Below are positions 44,670 to 53,483 of a stretch of 64,000 nucleotides of DNA, piece by piece (positions within the stretch are counted from its first letter, which is position 1; each line of letters starts with the position of its first letter). A program made the translations under genes and the position numbers. The notes below the pieces were generated by a model. The model did no database searches, was not told the DNA's origin, and saw only the letters and a list, made by a program, of their open reading frames with translations. Origin of the DNA: Natrinema thermotolerans DSM 11552 (GTDB lineage: Archaea; Halobacteriota; Halobacteria; Halobacteriales; Natrialbaceae); contig AOIR01000056.1 of the NCBI GenBank assembly GCA_000337115.1, positions 66,104 to 130,103 on the forward strand, given 5' to 3'.

Positions 44670-46325
44670 CTATCGGTCCACCTCCCCGAGGACGATATCG
44701 AGGCTGCCAAGCGACGCGATCAGGTCCGGGATGTACTCGCCTTCGGACATCTCGGGCAGCGCCGAGAGGTTGTGGAAACACGGACTCCGGATCTTGAACC
44801 GGCCCGGCTTGTCGGTCCCGTCCGAGCGGATGTAGATCCCGAGTTCTCCCTTCGCGCCCTCGACGCTGCGATAGATTTCCGTGTCCGCGTCCGGCTTCAG
44901 CGTCCGCGGCACGTTACTCTGGACAGTGCGTTCGTCCTCCGGCCAGTCCTCGAGCAGGTCGAGACACTGCTCGATGATCTTCGCGGACTCCTCGACCTCC
45001 TGCATGCGAACGAGGACCCGAGAGTAGTTGTCACAGCCGTCCTCGGTGACGACGTCCCACTCGAGGTTGTCGTAGTAGCCGTAGGGGTCGTCGCGGCGGA
45101 GGTCGTAGTCGATGCCGGAGCCGCGGGCGACAGGGCCGGTACAGCCGTACTGTTTGGCCACTTCCGGTTCCAGGATTCCGGTGTCGTGGGTCCGGACCTG
45201 GAAGATCTCGTTGCCGGTCAGCAGGTCGTGGTACTCGTCGACCTTCGCGGGCAGTCCGTCGAGGAAGTCGCGGGTCTTTTCGATGAACTCCTCGCGGGGT
45301 TCTGGCAGGTCCCAGGCGACCCCGCCCAACCGGAAATAGTTGAACATGAGCCGCTGGCCGGTCAGATCCTCGAGGATGTCCTGGACGACCTCGCGGTCGC
45401 GCATGCCGTACTGGAAGATGGCGGTAAAGTCGCCGTAGACGTCGAGTGCGAAGGTCGCGAGCGCGAGCATGTGCGAGGCGATCCGGCACAGCTCCGCGCC
45501 CATCGTCCGGATGACCTGTGCGTACTCCGGGACGTCGATGTCCGCGAGGTCCTCGGCCGTGCGCGCGTAGGCCCACTCGTTGAGGAGGCCGGCCGAGACG
45601 TAGTCCCAGCGGTCGGGGTAGGGCATGATCTGGTGCCGGTAGGTCCCCTGCTGGCACATCTGCTCCTCACAGCGGTGCAGGTAGCCGATGTCGGGGTCGA
45701 CGTCGACGACCGTCTCGCCGTCCAGGACCGTCTCGATGTGGAGGACCCCGTGGGTCGCCGGGTGGTGGGGACCGATGTTGAGAAACATCGTGTCCGACTC
45801 GTCGTCGTGGTGGTCCGGCTGGACCGGGTTGGCGTGTTCGCTCAGGGTCACCAACTGCGGCTTCTCCTGGTTGTAGTCCTCGGAGAGCGGATGGCCCTGC
45901 CAGGTCTCGGGCAGGAGGATCCGTCGCGGATCGGGGTGGCCCTCGTAGTCGATCCCGACGAGGTCGAAGGCCTCCCGCTCGTGCCAGTCGGCGGTGCGAA
46001 AGACCGGTTCGGCGGTCTGGCTGACCGGGTCGTCGGTGGTCGTCGGCACGACGACCGACACCTCCTGGGTCGGGTCGGCGTACTTCCGGAGGTGGTAGAT
46101 CGACTCGTACCGGTCGGCGTACTGCTGGGCCGTGAGGTTCGCGAGGTGGTCGAAGCCGGCCTCGTCACGCAGGTCCGAGAGGACCGATTGGACGTCGTCC
46201 GGCCGGACGACGAACCCCGGCGCGTTCAGGTGATCGTCGCGCGCGAGCGCGCGATCGCCGATCAGCGCCTCGAGGTCGTCCTCCGATACCTCGATCGCCG
46301 GGTCGCGCTCGAGTCCCGTACTCAT
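44670..46325 (-). CDS. nuoCD: Fused NADH-quinone oxidoreductase subunits C and D
   Basis: A 551-residue fusion. Residues 1-150 are NuoC ([40 protein letters not shown]), and the rest is NuoD, descended from [NiFe]-hydrogenase large subunits ([39 protein letters not shown]; a C-terminal DIVLGEVDR). The fused form is usual for haloarchaea and some bacteria. It overlaps the nuoB stop as ATGA and contributes the quinone cavity. Confidence 0.94.
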   Translation of the reverse strand: MSTGLERDPAIEVSEDDLEALIGDRALARDDHLNAPGFVVRPDDVQSVLSDLRDEAGFDHLANLTAQQYADRYESIYHLRKYADPTQEVSVVVPTTTDDPVSQTAEPVFRTADWHEREAFDLVGIDYEGHPDPRRILLPETWQGHPLSEDYNQEKPQLVTLSEHANPVQPDHHDDESDTMFLNIGPHHPATHGVLHIETVLDGETVVDVDPDIGYLHRCEEQMCQQGTYRHQIMPYPDRWDYVSAGLLNEWAYARTAEDLADIDVPEYAQVIRTMGAELCRIASHMLALATFALDVYGDFTAIFQYGMRDREVVQDILEDLTGQRLMFNYFRLGGVAWDLPEPREEFIEKTRDFLDGLPAKVDEYHDLLTGNEIFQVRTHDTGILEPEVAKQYGCTGPVARGSGIDYDLRRDDPYGYYDNLEWDVVTEDGCDNYSRVLVRMQEVEESAKIIEQCLDLLEDWPEDERTVQSNVPRTLKPDADTEIYRSVEGAKGELGIYIRSDGTDKPGRFKIRSPCFHNLSALPEMSEGEYIPDLIASLGSLDIVLGEVDR

Positions 46326-47029
46326 GGCGAATCAGCCCAGTTGTAACGCATGACCAGATCCTCCTCGTCGATGTCGTCGGCGAGTTTCTGGACGAGTTCG
46401 TCCTGTGGCAGGTCGCCGAACTCCTCGAGTTCGTAGGGCTTGACCACGACGGGCGTGGACTCGCCGTTGCGGATCCGTTCCTGGAGCTTCGCGATGCCGT
46501 AGACGAGCGCTTCCGGCCGGGGCGGGCAGCCGGGGACGTGGATGTCGATGGGGATGATCTCCTCGGCGCCCTTGACGACGTTGTACCCCTCCTGGAAGGG
46601 GCCCCCGGAGATGGTACACGAGCCCATGCCGACGACGAACTTGGGTTCGGGCATCTGGTCGTAGACCCGCTTCATGCGGGGGCCGAACTTCGAGACGATC
46701 GTCCCGGGGACGATCATCACGTCGGCCTGTCGGGGCGAGGCCCGCGGCACGCCGGCCCCGAAGCGGTCCAGGTCGTGTTTGATCGCGTAGGTGTGCATCA
46801 TCTCGATGCTGCAACACGCGATCCCGAACTGGAGCATGAACATGGAGTTGCCCCGCACCCAGTTCATGAACTTGTCGAACTTCGTGAGGATGAACGGCGT
46901 GGAGCCGAAGGCCTCCCGAAGCTTGGAGTTGAAGCGGTCGTCGGCACCCTCACCGATCCGCGAGTCGCGGGTGTCCGTCGACGGTGCGGTGCTGTCGTAG
47001 ATCGACTGGCGTGGTTGGTCGCTGCTCAT
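46322..47029 (-). CDS. nuoB: NADH-quinone oxidoreductase subunit B
   Basis: A 235-residue subunit holding cluster N2. The ligands are seen in [13 protein letters not shown] (tandem Cys), [13 protein letters not shown] and [12 protein letters not shown] disordered acidic N-terminus of about 45 residues precedes the core. It is coupled to nuoA upstream and nuoCD downstream by ATGA overlaps. Cluster N2 passes electrons from NuoI to quinone. Confidence 0.95.
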   Translation of the reverse strand: MSSDQPRQSIYDSTAPSTDTRDSRIGEGADDRFNSKLREAFGSTPFILTKFDKFMNWVRGNSMFMLQFGIACCSIEMMHTYAIKHDLDRFGAGVPRASPRQADVMIVPGTIVSKFGPRMKRVYDQMPEPKFVVGMGSCTISGGPFQEGYNVVKGAEEIIPIDIHVPGCPPRPEALVYGIAKLQERIRNGESTPVVVKPYELEEFGDLPQDELVQKLADDIDEEDLVMRYNWADSP

Positions 47030-47433
47030 TGTCTGTCAGCCTTCAGTTGTTCGGCCGTCCGGGCCCACTGTACTGCGCCTGTGCGCCACGCCCACGCGAG
47101 TCCGACCAGCAGGATACCGACGAACAGCAGCATCGGTCCGAGCGCGCGGACGAGCGAGATTTCCGGCGACGCGAGGGCATCCTGGTAGGCAACCGCCCAC
47201 GGGAACAACAGGACGGTCTCGATATCGAAGACGACGAACAGAAGCGCAACCATGTAGTACTGAATGTTGAACCGGATGCGCGTGCCGCCGGTCGGAATCT
47301 CGCCACTCTCGTAGGTGGCGCGTTTGCTCGTTTCGGGCACGGTGGGTCGCAGGAGAGACGATACCGACATCATCCCGAGCGGTATCAGTACCCCGACGAG
47401 TGCCAGCGCCCCGATGGCGATCCAATCATTCAT
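47026..47433 (-). CDS. nuoA: NADH-quinone oxidoreductase subunit A
   Basis: A 135-residue, three-helix membrane subunit, first gene of the eleven-gene nuo operon. The start at 47433 (MNDWIAIGALALVGVLIPLG) is preferred over the ATG at 47469, matching the usual family length. The loop TYESGEIPTGGTRIRFNIQYYMVALLFVVFDIETVLLF is diagnostic: it includes the conserved Glu and the FDIE motif. No nuoE, nuoF or nuoG is present in the window. Confidence 0.93.
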   Translation of the reverse strand: MNDWIAIGALALVGVLIPLGMMSVSSLLRPTVPETSKRATYESGEIPTGGTRIRFNIQYYMVALLFVVFDIETVLLFPWAVAYQDALASPEISLVRALGPMLLFVGILLVGLAWAWRTGAVQWARTAEQLKADRQ

Positions 47434-47463
47434 CTCCGTAACGTTCGGGGCTTCAAACCGCAC

Positions 47464-47475
47464 GCACATAAGGGT
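47464..47475 (-). promoter_or_regulatory. TATA-like box of the nuo operon
   Basis: Minus-strand ACCCTTATGTGC lies about 31-42 bases before the nuoA start at 47433, suggesting a leader of a few bases. The window between 47476 and 47707 holds no gene; an AT-rich TTATACTATATG block at 47551-47562 faces the other direction and its target is unclear. Confidence 0.38.
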
Positions 47476-47707
47476 TGATTCTTCGTTTTTCGGGGAAACA
47501 CGGGCCGAGACGCGACTTCAGCGAACGCGGAACCCTCGTAATTAATCACCTTATACTATATGTGTCCCTATGAATAGCGAACGAACCGGTAACAGGCTAT
47601 TACTCACGGCCGAAAACGGCCGGTTTAACGGCGCTATGGCGGTAATATCTTCCTGCCGAATCCGTTCGGATGACCGAACGGTCACTGCCGTCGGCAGGCG
47701 ACGGCGA

Positions 47708-48349
47708 CTACTCCTCTCGATCCCGGAACGCCGGCGTCCCCCGGTCGTGGAGGTCTCGAGAGACGTCGCCGACGCCCGCCCGCAGGTCCTCGTGGTAGGC
47801 GACCAGCCGATCGCGGACCGCGTCGTGTTGCCGGGCGAGGATCTGGGCGGCCGAGAGCGCGGCGTTGAACGACTTCCCGGCGTCGACCGCGACCAACGGC
47901 GCGCCCGTCGGCATCCCGATGACGCTGTCGACGGACTTCTCCTGGACCGGAACGCCGATCACCGGCAGCGGGTACGCGATGGAGGCGGTCATGTTCGGGA
48001 GGTCCGCCGACTTCCCACCGGCCCCGGCGATGATCACCTCGAGCCCGCGCTCCTCGGCCGTCTCGGCGTAAGCCGTCATTAAGTCCGGCGTCCGGTGGGC
48101 CGAGGTGACGTAGGTCTCGAAGGTAAACCGCTCGTCGGGTGGGCTCTCGAAGTCGGTCTGCTCGGCGAACCCGAGTTCGTCCACGAAGGCGTCGTAGGCC
48201 CCTCGGCGCTTCCCGCCGGTCATCATCGTCTCGAGGTCGGAATCGCTGCCCATGACGATTCCCACGTCGGGCGTCTCCGCAGTCGGTCGATCCTGGGTCG
48301 CTTCCTCGTGTAGCCGGTCGATTAGGTCCTCGACTGCCGATGCGGTCAT
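47708..48349 (-). CDS. purE: 5-(carboxyamino)imidazole ribonucleotide mutase (PurE)
   Basis: A 213-residue class I PurE that rearranges N5-CAIR to CAIR in purine synthesis. The core holds the active-site segments VGIVMGSDSDLETM, TSAHRTPDLM and AGAGGKSADLPNM, and the conserved His in the SAHR motif. A helical N-terminus (ASAVEDLIDRLHEE) and a C-terminal charged tail are haloarchaeal additions. PurK, its partner, is two genes upstream on the same strand. Confidence 0.95.
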   Translation of the reverse strand: MTASAVEDLIDRLHEEATQDRPTAETPDVGIVMGSDSDLETMMTGGKRRGAYDAFVDELGFAEQTDFESPPDERFTFETYVTSAHRTPDLMTAYAETAEERGLEVIIAGAGGKSADLPNMTASIAYPLPVIGVPVQEKSVDSVIGMPTGAPLVAVDAGKSFNAALSAAQILARQHDAVRDRLVAYHEDLRAGVGDVSRDLHDRGTPAFRDREE

Positions 48350-48401
48350 ACGCCGGGGTTTCGTCCCAGCCGCAATGAAAGGAACGGCTTCGCGGTCCGT
48401 G

Positions 48402-48719
48402 TCAGCGCGACCCCTTACAGCCGCCGCGGAGCCGGCTACACTCGGAGCGACGCGTGCGAAGGCAGAGATCGGTCCCCTCGTACTCCTCGGCCAGGACGTC
48501 TTCGAGAAGGCTCAGTTCGCGCTGCCCGTAGCCGTCGTTTGCGATGAAATACGGGACGAGCCGTTGCTCGGCGACCCGCCGGCCACACAGCCCGTCGGCT
48601 TTGAACGCCTGGACGACATCACGGAGGTCCGCTCTCGTCGGCTCGGGATCGAGGTCGATGCCCGATCCGCGGCCCTCCGAAAGCCGCTCGAAGACGCGTT
48701 CGCTATCTATCATGTCCAC
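48402..48719 (-). CDS. Small Cys-rich protein between purK and purE
   Basis: A 105-residue soluble protein (MDMIDSERVFERLSEGRGSG...) with a helical N-terminal half and Cys at GLCGRR, DLCLRTRRSECSRL and RGGCKGSR. The C-terminal Cys/Arg cluster could bind zinc or nucleic acid. It lies between purK and purE on the same strand, splitting a pair that is usually adjacent, so co-transcription and a purine-linked or RNA role are possible. No family was recognised; the start could be at 48713 instead. Confidence 0.55.
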   Translation of the reverse strand: MDMIDSERVFERLSEGRGSGIDLDPEPTRADLRDVVQAFKADGLCGRRVAEQRLVPYFIANDGYGQRELSLLEDVLAEEYEGTDLCLRTRRSECSRLRGGCKGSR

Positions 48720-48815
48720 GCAATAACAGAGCGATCGGTAAAACGCTTTCTACGGTACGGCGCTCGAGACCGCCGTTTCGGGCGAACACGTTCGTAACGA
48801 TTCCGCGTGGCGTCG

Positions 48816-50018
48816 CTATTCGAACGTGACGGACTCGCGGAGTGACACCGCCCGCTCCAGCAATTCGTCGACGCCCTCGTCGTCCCGTCCGGTCATCGTC
48901 ACGTGTCCCATCTTCCGGAGCGGTCTGGCCTCCCGTTTCCCGTACCAGTGGAGGTTCGCACCGGGCGTCTCGAGGATCTCGTCGAGGTCGCTCAGTTGCG
49001 CGGACCGTTCCTCCTCTACGTCGCCGAGCAGGTTCGTCATCACGGTCGGCGAGCGCAGCGCGGTCGAGCCCAGCGGCCAGCCCAGCACGGCCCGGACGTG
49101 TTGTTCGAACTGTGAGGTCTGTGCGCCCTCGATCGTCCAGTGGCCGGAGTTGTGCGGGCGCGGGGCGATCTCGTTGAGCAGGACCTCGCCGTCCGAAGCT
49201 TCGAAAAATTCGATCCCGTAGACGCCTCGCCCGTCCATCACCTCGAGTACGTCGCGCGCGATCGCGTGGGCGCGTTCGGTGACGGCCTCGCTCGAGCGTG
49301 CGGGAACGACGGTCTCCCGCAGGATCTCCGCCTCGTGGACGTTCTCGCCGATCGGGAACGTCGCGATTTCGTTGTCGTTGCGAGGTCCGTCCTCGCGATT
49401 CGCCGAACTCCGTTCGGCGGCTCCCTTGACCGCGATGACCGAGACCTCGCGCTCGAAGTCGACGAACGACTCGACCATCGCGGGGCCGGCGACCGACTCG
49501 AGGGCGTCTTCTGCCTCTGACTTCGACTCGACGGGGACGTTCCCCCGGCCGTCGTAGCCACCGGTACGGGCTTTGAGCATCACCGGCGCGCCGTAGTCGT
49601 CGATCGCCGCTCGGACGTCATCGGCGTCGGAGACCGCGCGGAACGGCGGGACCGGGACGCCTGCGGCCTCGAGTTCGCGTTTCTGGACGAGTTTGTCGTG
49701 GATCGTCTCGAGCGTCGCGGGGTCGGGGTGGACGGGGGTCCCCGTCTCCTCGCTGACGCGGTCGAGGACCTGCTGGTCGGCCAGTTCGATCTCGAACGTG
49801 AGGACATCGGCCCGCGTCGCGAGGTCGCGGATCGCCGCCTCGTCGTCGAACCCAGCGACGATCTGCTCGCGGGCCACGGGTGCCGCCGGACAGTCCGGCG
49901 TCGGATCGAGGACGATCACCTCGACGCCCAGCGGCGCGGCCGCCTCGGCGAGCATTCGCCCGAGCTGTCCTCCACCGACCACGCCGACCGTCGGGCCCGG
50001 CGTTCGGAGCGTCGTCAT
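48816..50018 (-). CDS. purK: 5-(carboxyamino)imidazole ribonucleotide synthase (PurK)
   Basis: A 400-residue ATP-grasp enzyme making N5-CAIR. The ADP-forming core is intact: VGVVGGGQLGRMLAEAA, the ATP-grasp loop ARTGGYDGRGN and metal ligands in VYGIEFFEASDGEVLLNEIAPRPHNSGHWTIEG. A segment of about 17 residues (200-216, between VIAVKGA and NEIATFPIGENVHEAE) is extra compared with the usual enzyme and is encoded by two back-to-back palindromes. The gene starts a purine operon with a leaderless-type promoter and is divergent from the DUF4097 lipoprotein. Confidence 0.93.
   Translation of the reverse strand: MTTLRTPGPTVGVVGGGQLGRMLAEAAAPLGVEVIVLDPTPDCPAAPVAREQIVAGFDDEAAIRDLATRADVLTFEIELADQQVLDRVSEETGTPVHPDPATLETIHDKLVQKRELEAAGVPVPPFRAVSDADDVRAAIDDYGAPVMLKARTGGYDGRGNVPVESKSEAEDALESVAGPAMVESFVDFEREVSVIAVKGAAERSSANREDGPRNDNEIATFPIGENVHEAEILRETVVPARSSEAVTERAHAIARDVLEVMDGRGVYGIEFFEASDGEVLLNEIAPRPHNSGHWTIEGAQTSQFEQHVRAVLGWPLGSTALRSPTVMTNLLGDVEEERSAQLSDLDEILETPGANLHWYGKREARPLRKMGHVTMTGRDDEGVDELLERAVSLRESVTFE
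49380..49419. repeat. Two tandem palindromes inserted in purK
   Basis: GCGAGG/CCTCGC (49380-49385 and 49391-49396, loop 5) is followed by CGCCGAAC/GTTCGGCG (49401-49408 and 49412-49419, loop 3). Both lie in the extra 17-residue segment of PurK and encode its Glu-Arg-Ser-Ser-Asn peptide, so the element is translated in frame without breaking the enzyme. Confidence 0.6.
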
Positions 50019-50041
50019 TACGCCCCGATTCTCGTCGCCCG

Positions 50042-50052
50042 CGCTTAAGAAT
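50042..50052 (-). promoter_or_regulatory. TATA-like box of purK
   Basis: Minus-strand TTCTTAAGC at 50043-50051 lies 25-34 bases before the start at 50018. Confidence 0.4.
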
Positions 50053-50129
50053 TCTCAAACACCACCGCTCGCGGGTCCGTTCTCGTATAAAAACCCTCGG
50101 GGAGAACACCCGGGTCGGAAACCCGAAGG

Positions 50130-50140
50130 GAGTATATATC
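50130..50140 (+). promoter_or_regulatory. TATA-like box of the DUF4097 lipoprotein gene
   Basis: GAGTATATATC lies 26-36 bases before the ATG at 50166; a strong archaeal TATA match, divergent from the purK promoter. Confidence 0.5.
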
Positions 50141-50165
50141 GAGCTGGCAACCCACAGACACGAAC

Positions 50166-50945
50166 ATGCAACGACGAGTCTCCCGACGCCGGGTACTCGC
50201 TGGGGGCGGCCTCGGCGCGCTCGCGTCGCTCGCGGGCTGTCTCGCGACCGGTCGAGGGGAAACGGAAACCGTCACCGAAACGTTCGACACCGAAGGAATA
50301 CGCGAGGTGTCGCTCGACACCGAGAACGGCTCGGTCACCGTCGAGGGAGCCGCGGACGACGCGACCGCGCTCGAGGTGCGCGGGCACAAGGCCGCCCCTA
50401 CCGAGGGAACCCTCGAGTCGCTGACCCTCGAGAGCGAGCGCAGCGACGACCGGCTCACGGTCGAGACCGTCAGCGAGGACGTCCCGTTCCTGATCGGTCC
50501 CGATCCGAAATTCGACCTCGAGGCGACGGTGCCGGCCGAGGTGGGCGTGATCCGAGGCGAGACGACCAACGGCGATATCGACATCGAAGGGGTCGACGGT
50601 GATCTGACCAGCGAAAACACCAACGGTTCGATAACGGTCTCCGAGGTCAGCGGCGACGTTCTGGCGGAGACGACGAACGGCGACATCGACGTAACCCTCG
50701 CAGCGGACGGCGGGGACTTGACCGCCGAGACCACCAACGATTCGATCACCGTCCGTACCCCGCCGTCGATCGACGCGACCGTCACCGCATCGGCGACGAA
50801 CGGTGAAGTGTCGTTCGAGGGGTTCGACGGCGTGACGGCCGACGACGGGGACGACGCGACGGTAACGCTCGGCGACGGCAGCCGGCGGCTCCGTCTCGAG
50901 ACGACCAACGGCTCCGTGACGGTGCAACGCGAGGCCGACGACTAG
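50166..50945 (+). CDS. Tat lipoprotein with DUF4097-type beta repeats
   Basis: A 259-residue exported lipoprotein: MQRRVSRRRVLAGGGLGAL is a twin-arginine signal (SRRRVL) ending in the lipobox LAGC. The mature part is a ladder of short beta-strand repeats of the form ETTNGDIDIEG, ENTNGSITVSE, ETTNGDIDVTL, ETTNDSITVRT, the DUF4097 (putative adhesin) pattern that folds as a beta-helix. Such proteins sit on the outer face of the membrane; function is unknown and binding of surface polymers or sensing is speculation. The promoter at 50130-50140 suggests a leaderless mRNA. Confidence 0.8.
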   Translation: MQRRVSRRRVLAGGGLGALASLAGCLATGRGETETVTETFDTEGIREVSLDTENGSVTVEGAADDATALEVRGHKAAPTEGTLESLTLESERSDDRLTVETVSEDVPFLIGPDPKFDLEATVPAEVGVIRGETTNGDIDIEGVDGDLTSENTNGSITVSEVSGDVLAETTNGDIDVTLAADGGDLTAETTNDSITVRTPPSIDATVTASATNGEVSFEGFDGVTADDGDDATVTLGDGSRRLRLETTNGSVTVQREADD

Positions 50946-51014
50946 TCACGCAGCCGCCGTCGCGGCGGCTCCGTTCGCCATTGGGCGGCCCCGTCGACCG
51001 CCGGAGAACGGTAC

Positions 51015-51023
51015 CTCTTTTAC
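51015..51023 (+). promoter_or_regulatory. TATA-like box of ribH
   Basis: CTCTTTTAC lies 23-31 bases before the ATG at 51046. Confidence 0.38.
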
Positions 51024-51045
51024 CCGCCCTCCCTACCGCTCGCGT

Positions 51046-51468
51046 ATGATCACGCTCGGACTGGTGGTCGCGCAGTTCAACCGCCCGATCACCGAGCAGA
51101 TGGAGCAGGAAGCCCTCGAAGCGGCCACCGCCGCTGGTGCCGAGGTGTACGAGACGGTCCAGGTCCCCGGCGCGTACGACGCGCCGCTTGCAGCCGACCG
51201 GCTCGCGCGCCGTGACGCCGTCGACGCCGTCGCCGTCGTCGGGACCGTCATCACCGGTGACACGGACCACGATCAGGTGATCACCGACGCCACCGCCCAG
51301 CGGCTCTCCGACGTGAGTCTCGAGCGTGACACGCCCGTGACCCTCGGCGTGACCGGGCCAGGAATGTCCGCCGCGGAGGCCCGCGAACGCGTCGAGAACG
51401 CGGCCACAGCCGTCGAGGGGGCGCTCGATCTCGTCGACGAACTACCGGCTTCCGATTCCCAACAATGA
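51046..51468 (+). CDS. ribH: 6,7-dimethyl-8-ribityllumazine synthase
   Basis: A 140-residue RibH, the penultimate riboflavin enzyme, which condenses 5-amino-6-ribitylaminouracil with dihydroxybutanone phosphate. The phosphate-binding and active-site blocks are present: VVAQFNRPIT, VPGAYDAPLAA, AVVGTVITGDTDHDQVI (with the proton-shuttling His) and PVTLGVTGPG. The stop overlaps the start of the aminotransferase gene (ATGA), so the two are coupled. Confidence 0.92.
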   Translation: MITLGLVVAQFNRPITEQMEQEALEAATAAGAEVYETVQVPGAYDAPLAADRLARRDAVDAVAVVGTVITGDTDHDQVITDATAQRLSDVSLERDTPVTLGVTGPGMSAAEARERVENAATAVEGALDLVDELPASDSQQ

Positions 51469-52610
51469 CGATGGAATTCACCGACCGCGTATCCCGAGTC
51501 GAACCGTCCGCAACGCTTGCCATCTCCGCGCTCGCGACCGAACTCGAGAACGAGGGCGCAGACGTCGTCGACCTCTCGGTCGGCGAACCCGACTTCCCCA
51601 CGCCTGAGAACATCGTCGAGGCGGGGAAGGCGGCGATGGATGCCGGCCACACCGGCTACACGACCTCCGCCGGCATCCTCGAACTCCGCGAAGCGATCGC
51701 CGACAAGCTGGCCGACGACGGCCTCGAACACACGACCGACGAGATCATCGTCACGCCCGGCGCGAAGCAGGCGCTGTACGAGATCGTCCAGGCCCTCGTC
51801 GAGGACGGCGACGAGGTCGTCCTGTTAGACCCCGCGTGGGTTTCCTACGAGGCCATGGTCAAGATGGCCGGCGGCGACCTCACCCGCGTCGATCTCGCCG
51901 AAACCGACTTCCAGCTCGAGCCCGCCCTCGACGATCTCGCGGCCGCCGTCTCCGACGAGACCGAACTGCTCGTCGTCAACTCCCCCTCGAACCCCACCGG
52001 CGCGGTCTACTCCGACGCCGCGCTCGAGGGCGTTCGCGATCTCGCCGTCGAACACGATATCACCGTCATCTCCGACGAGATCTACAAGGAGATCACCTAC
52101 GGCGTCGAACCGACGAGCCTCGGCACGCTTGAGGGGATGGCCGACCGCACAGTCACCGTCAACGGCTTCTCGAAAGCCTACTCGATGACCGGCTGGCGGC
52201 TGGGCTACTTCGCCGGCCCCGAGGAACTGATCGACCAGGCCGGCAAGCTCCACAGCCATTCGGTCTCCTCGGCCGTGAACTTCGTCCAGCACGCCGGCCT
52301 CGAGGCCCTCGAGACCGAGGAGCCGGTCGCCGAGATGGTCGACGCCTTCGAGGACCGGCGCGACCTCGTCATCGACCTGCTCGACGACCACGGCGTCGAC
52401 GTCGCCGAACCCGAGGGGGCGTTCTACATGATGCTGCCGGTCGACGAGGACGATCAAGCGTGGTGCGAGGGCGCGATCGAGGACGCCCACGTCGCTACGG
52501 TCCCCGGCAGCGCCTTCGGCACCCCCGGCTACGCGCGGATTTCCTACGCCGCGAGCGAGGAACGGCTCGAGGAGGGTATCGAGCGGCTGGCAGAGGAAGG
52601 TTACCTGTAG
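51465..52610 (+). CDS. PLP-dependent class I aminotransferase (aspartate-aminotransferase-like)
   Basis: A 381-residue fold-type I aminotransferase. The PLP lysine is in VNGFSKAYSMTGWRLGY, and other family blocks are present (DLSVGEPDFPTPENIVEA, VVNSPSNPTGAVYSD, SDEIYKEITYG). The start at 51465 overlaps the ribH stop by four bases; an alternative ATG follows at 51471. The closest family is archaeal aspartate or aromatic aminotransferases, so an amino-acid donor role is likely but not exact. Coupling to ribH is a common haloarchaeal arrangement. Confidence 0.88.
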   Translation: MTMEFTDRVSRVEPSATLAISALATELENEGADVVDLSVGEPDFPTPENIVEAGKAAMDAGHTGYTTSAGILELREAIADKLADDGLEHTTDEIIVTPGAKQALYEIVQALVEDGDEVVLLDPAWVSYEAMVKMAGGDLTRVDLAETDFQLEPALDDLAAAVSDETELLVVNSPSNPTGAVYSDAALEGVRDLAVEHDITVISDEIYKEITYGVEPTSLGTLEGMADRTVTVNGFSKAYSMTGWRLGYFAGPEELIDQAGKLHSHSVSSAVNFVQHAGLEALETEEPVAEMVDAFEDRRDLVIDLLDDHGVDVAEPEGAFYMMLPVDEDDQAWCEGAIEDAHVATVPGSAFGTPGYARISYAASEERLEEGIERLAEEGYL

Positions 52611-52667
52611 CGCTTCTCGAGATCTCGATACGGCGACTCGTTTTCTGTCGATCGCCATCGGCCGCGG

Positions 52668-52676
52668 GTTTATATC
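52668..52676 (+). promoter_or_regulatory. TATA-like box of the HNH gene
   Basis: GTTTATATC lies 23-31 bases before the ATG at 52699. Confidence 0.42.
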
Positions 52677-52698
52677 CGAAGGCGCGGCCACGCCCCGT

Positions 52699-53448
52699 AT
52701 GGACTGTCCGACGTGTGGGAAGTCCCTGGCGACCGAACAGGGGATGCGCCAGCACCACACGAAGGTACACGGCGATCCGCTTCCGAATCGGACGTGCAGC
52801 GGCTGCGGGCTCGCGTTCTACGATCCGAAAGCACGTCGTGAGTACTGCGACGACTGCGATCCGAACGCCGGCGAACACAACGGGAACTGGCGCGACGCGA
52901 CGGAACTGACCGACTGCACGCGCTGTGGGTCGACGTTCGAATACTATCCGTCCGACAAACCGGGCGTCTACTGTTCGGACTGCGTCGAAGCTGCTGAGGG
53001 GCTGCTCCCGGACAATCCGTCGATAAAAGCGGAGCGAGTAACAGTCGGTTGTCAGTCGTGTGGCGACGACCTCGAGGTGCGGCCGGCACGGATCGACGAG
53101 CAGGAACGGGGGTTCTTCTGTACGCTCGCGTGCTACGGCGACTGGCTATCGGCGAACGTCGTCGGCCCGGCCCACCATCAGTGGGAGGGCGGTCCGATCG
53201 AATACGGTCGGTCGTGGTGGCAGGTTCGACGGCAGGCGCTCGAGCGAGACGATTACGAGTGCCAACACTGTGGCGTTGAGGCGGCGGAACTCGACCGAAA
53301 CCCGGACGTGCATCACCTCGAGCCCGTTCGGTCGTTCGAGGACCCCGAGGACGCACACGTACTGGAAAACGTGGTGACGCTCTGTCGGAGCTGTCACCGA
53401 CGCGCCGAGGAAGGTCAAATAGCCGTTTCGTCCGCCGGCGAAAAGTAA
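52699..53448 (+). CDS. Multi-zinc-finger HNH endonuclease
   Basis: A 249-residue protein built from zinc fingers: a C2H2-like unit at the start (CPTCGKSLATEQGMRQHH), then Cys pairs at 33/36 and 50/53, 73/76 and 92/95, and 118/121 with 141/145. The C-terminal HNH domain has CQHC (188-191), DVHHLEPV with the catalytic His205-His206 and CRSCHRR (229-235). HNH nucleases with several fingers often cut specific DNA or RNA in mobile elements or repair. Immediately downstream is an intron-containing tRNA-Gln. A homing, restriction or tRNA-linked role is inference; leaderless promoter at 52668-52676. Confidence 0.8.
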   Translation: MDCPTCGKSLATEQGMRQHHTKVHGDPLPNRTCSGCGLAFYDPKARREYCDDCDPNAGEHNGNWRDATELTDCTRCGSTFEYYPSDKPGVYCSDCVEAAEGLLPDNPSIKAERVTVGCQSCGDDLEVRPARIDEQERGFFCTLACYGDWLSANVVGPAHHQWEGGPIEYGRSWWQVRRQALERDDYECQHCGVEAAELDRNPDVHHLEPVRSFEDPEDAHVLENVVTLCRSCHRRAEEGQIAVSSAGEK

Positions 53449-53483
53449 CACTATTGTGCGGCGGTTTCGTATGCGGAAGTGAA

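Noticed and set aside
47570-48082. Plus-strand frame opposite purE
   Set aside because: Overlaps purE antisense and has no family features; the AT block at 47551 is not enough to support a gene.
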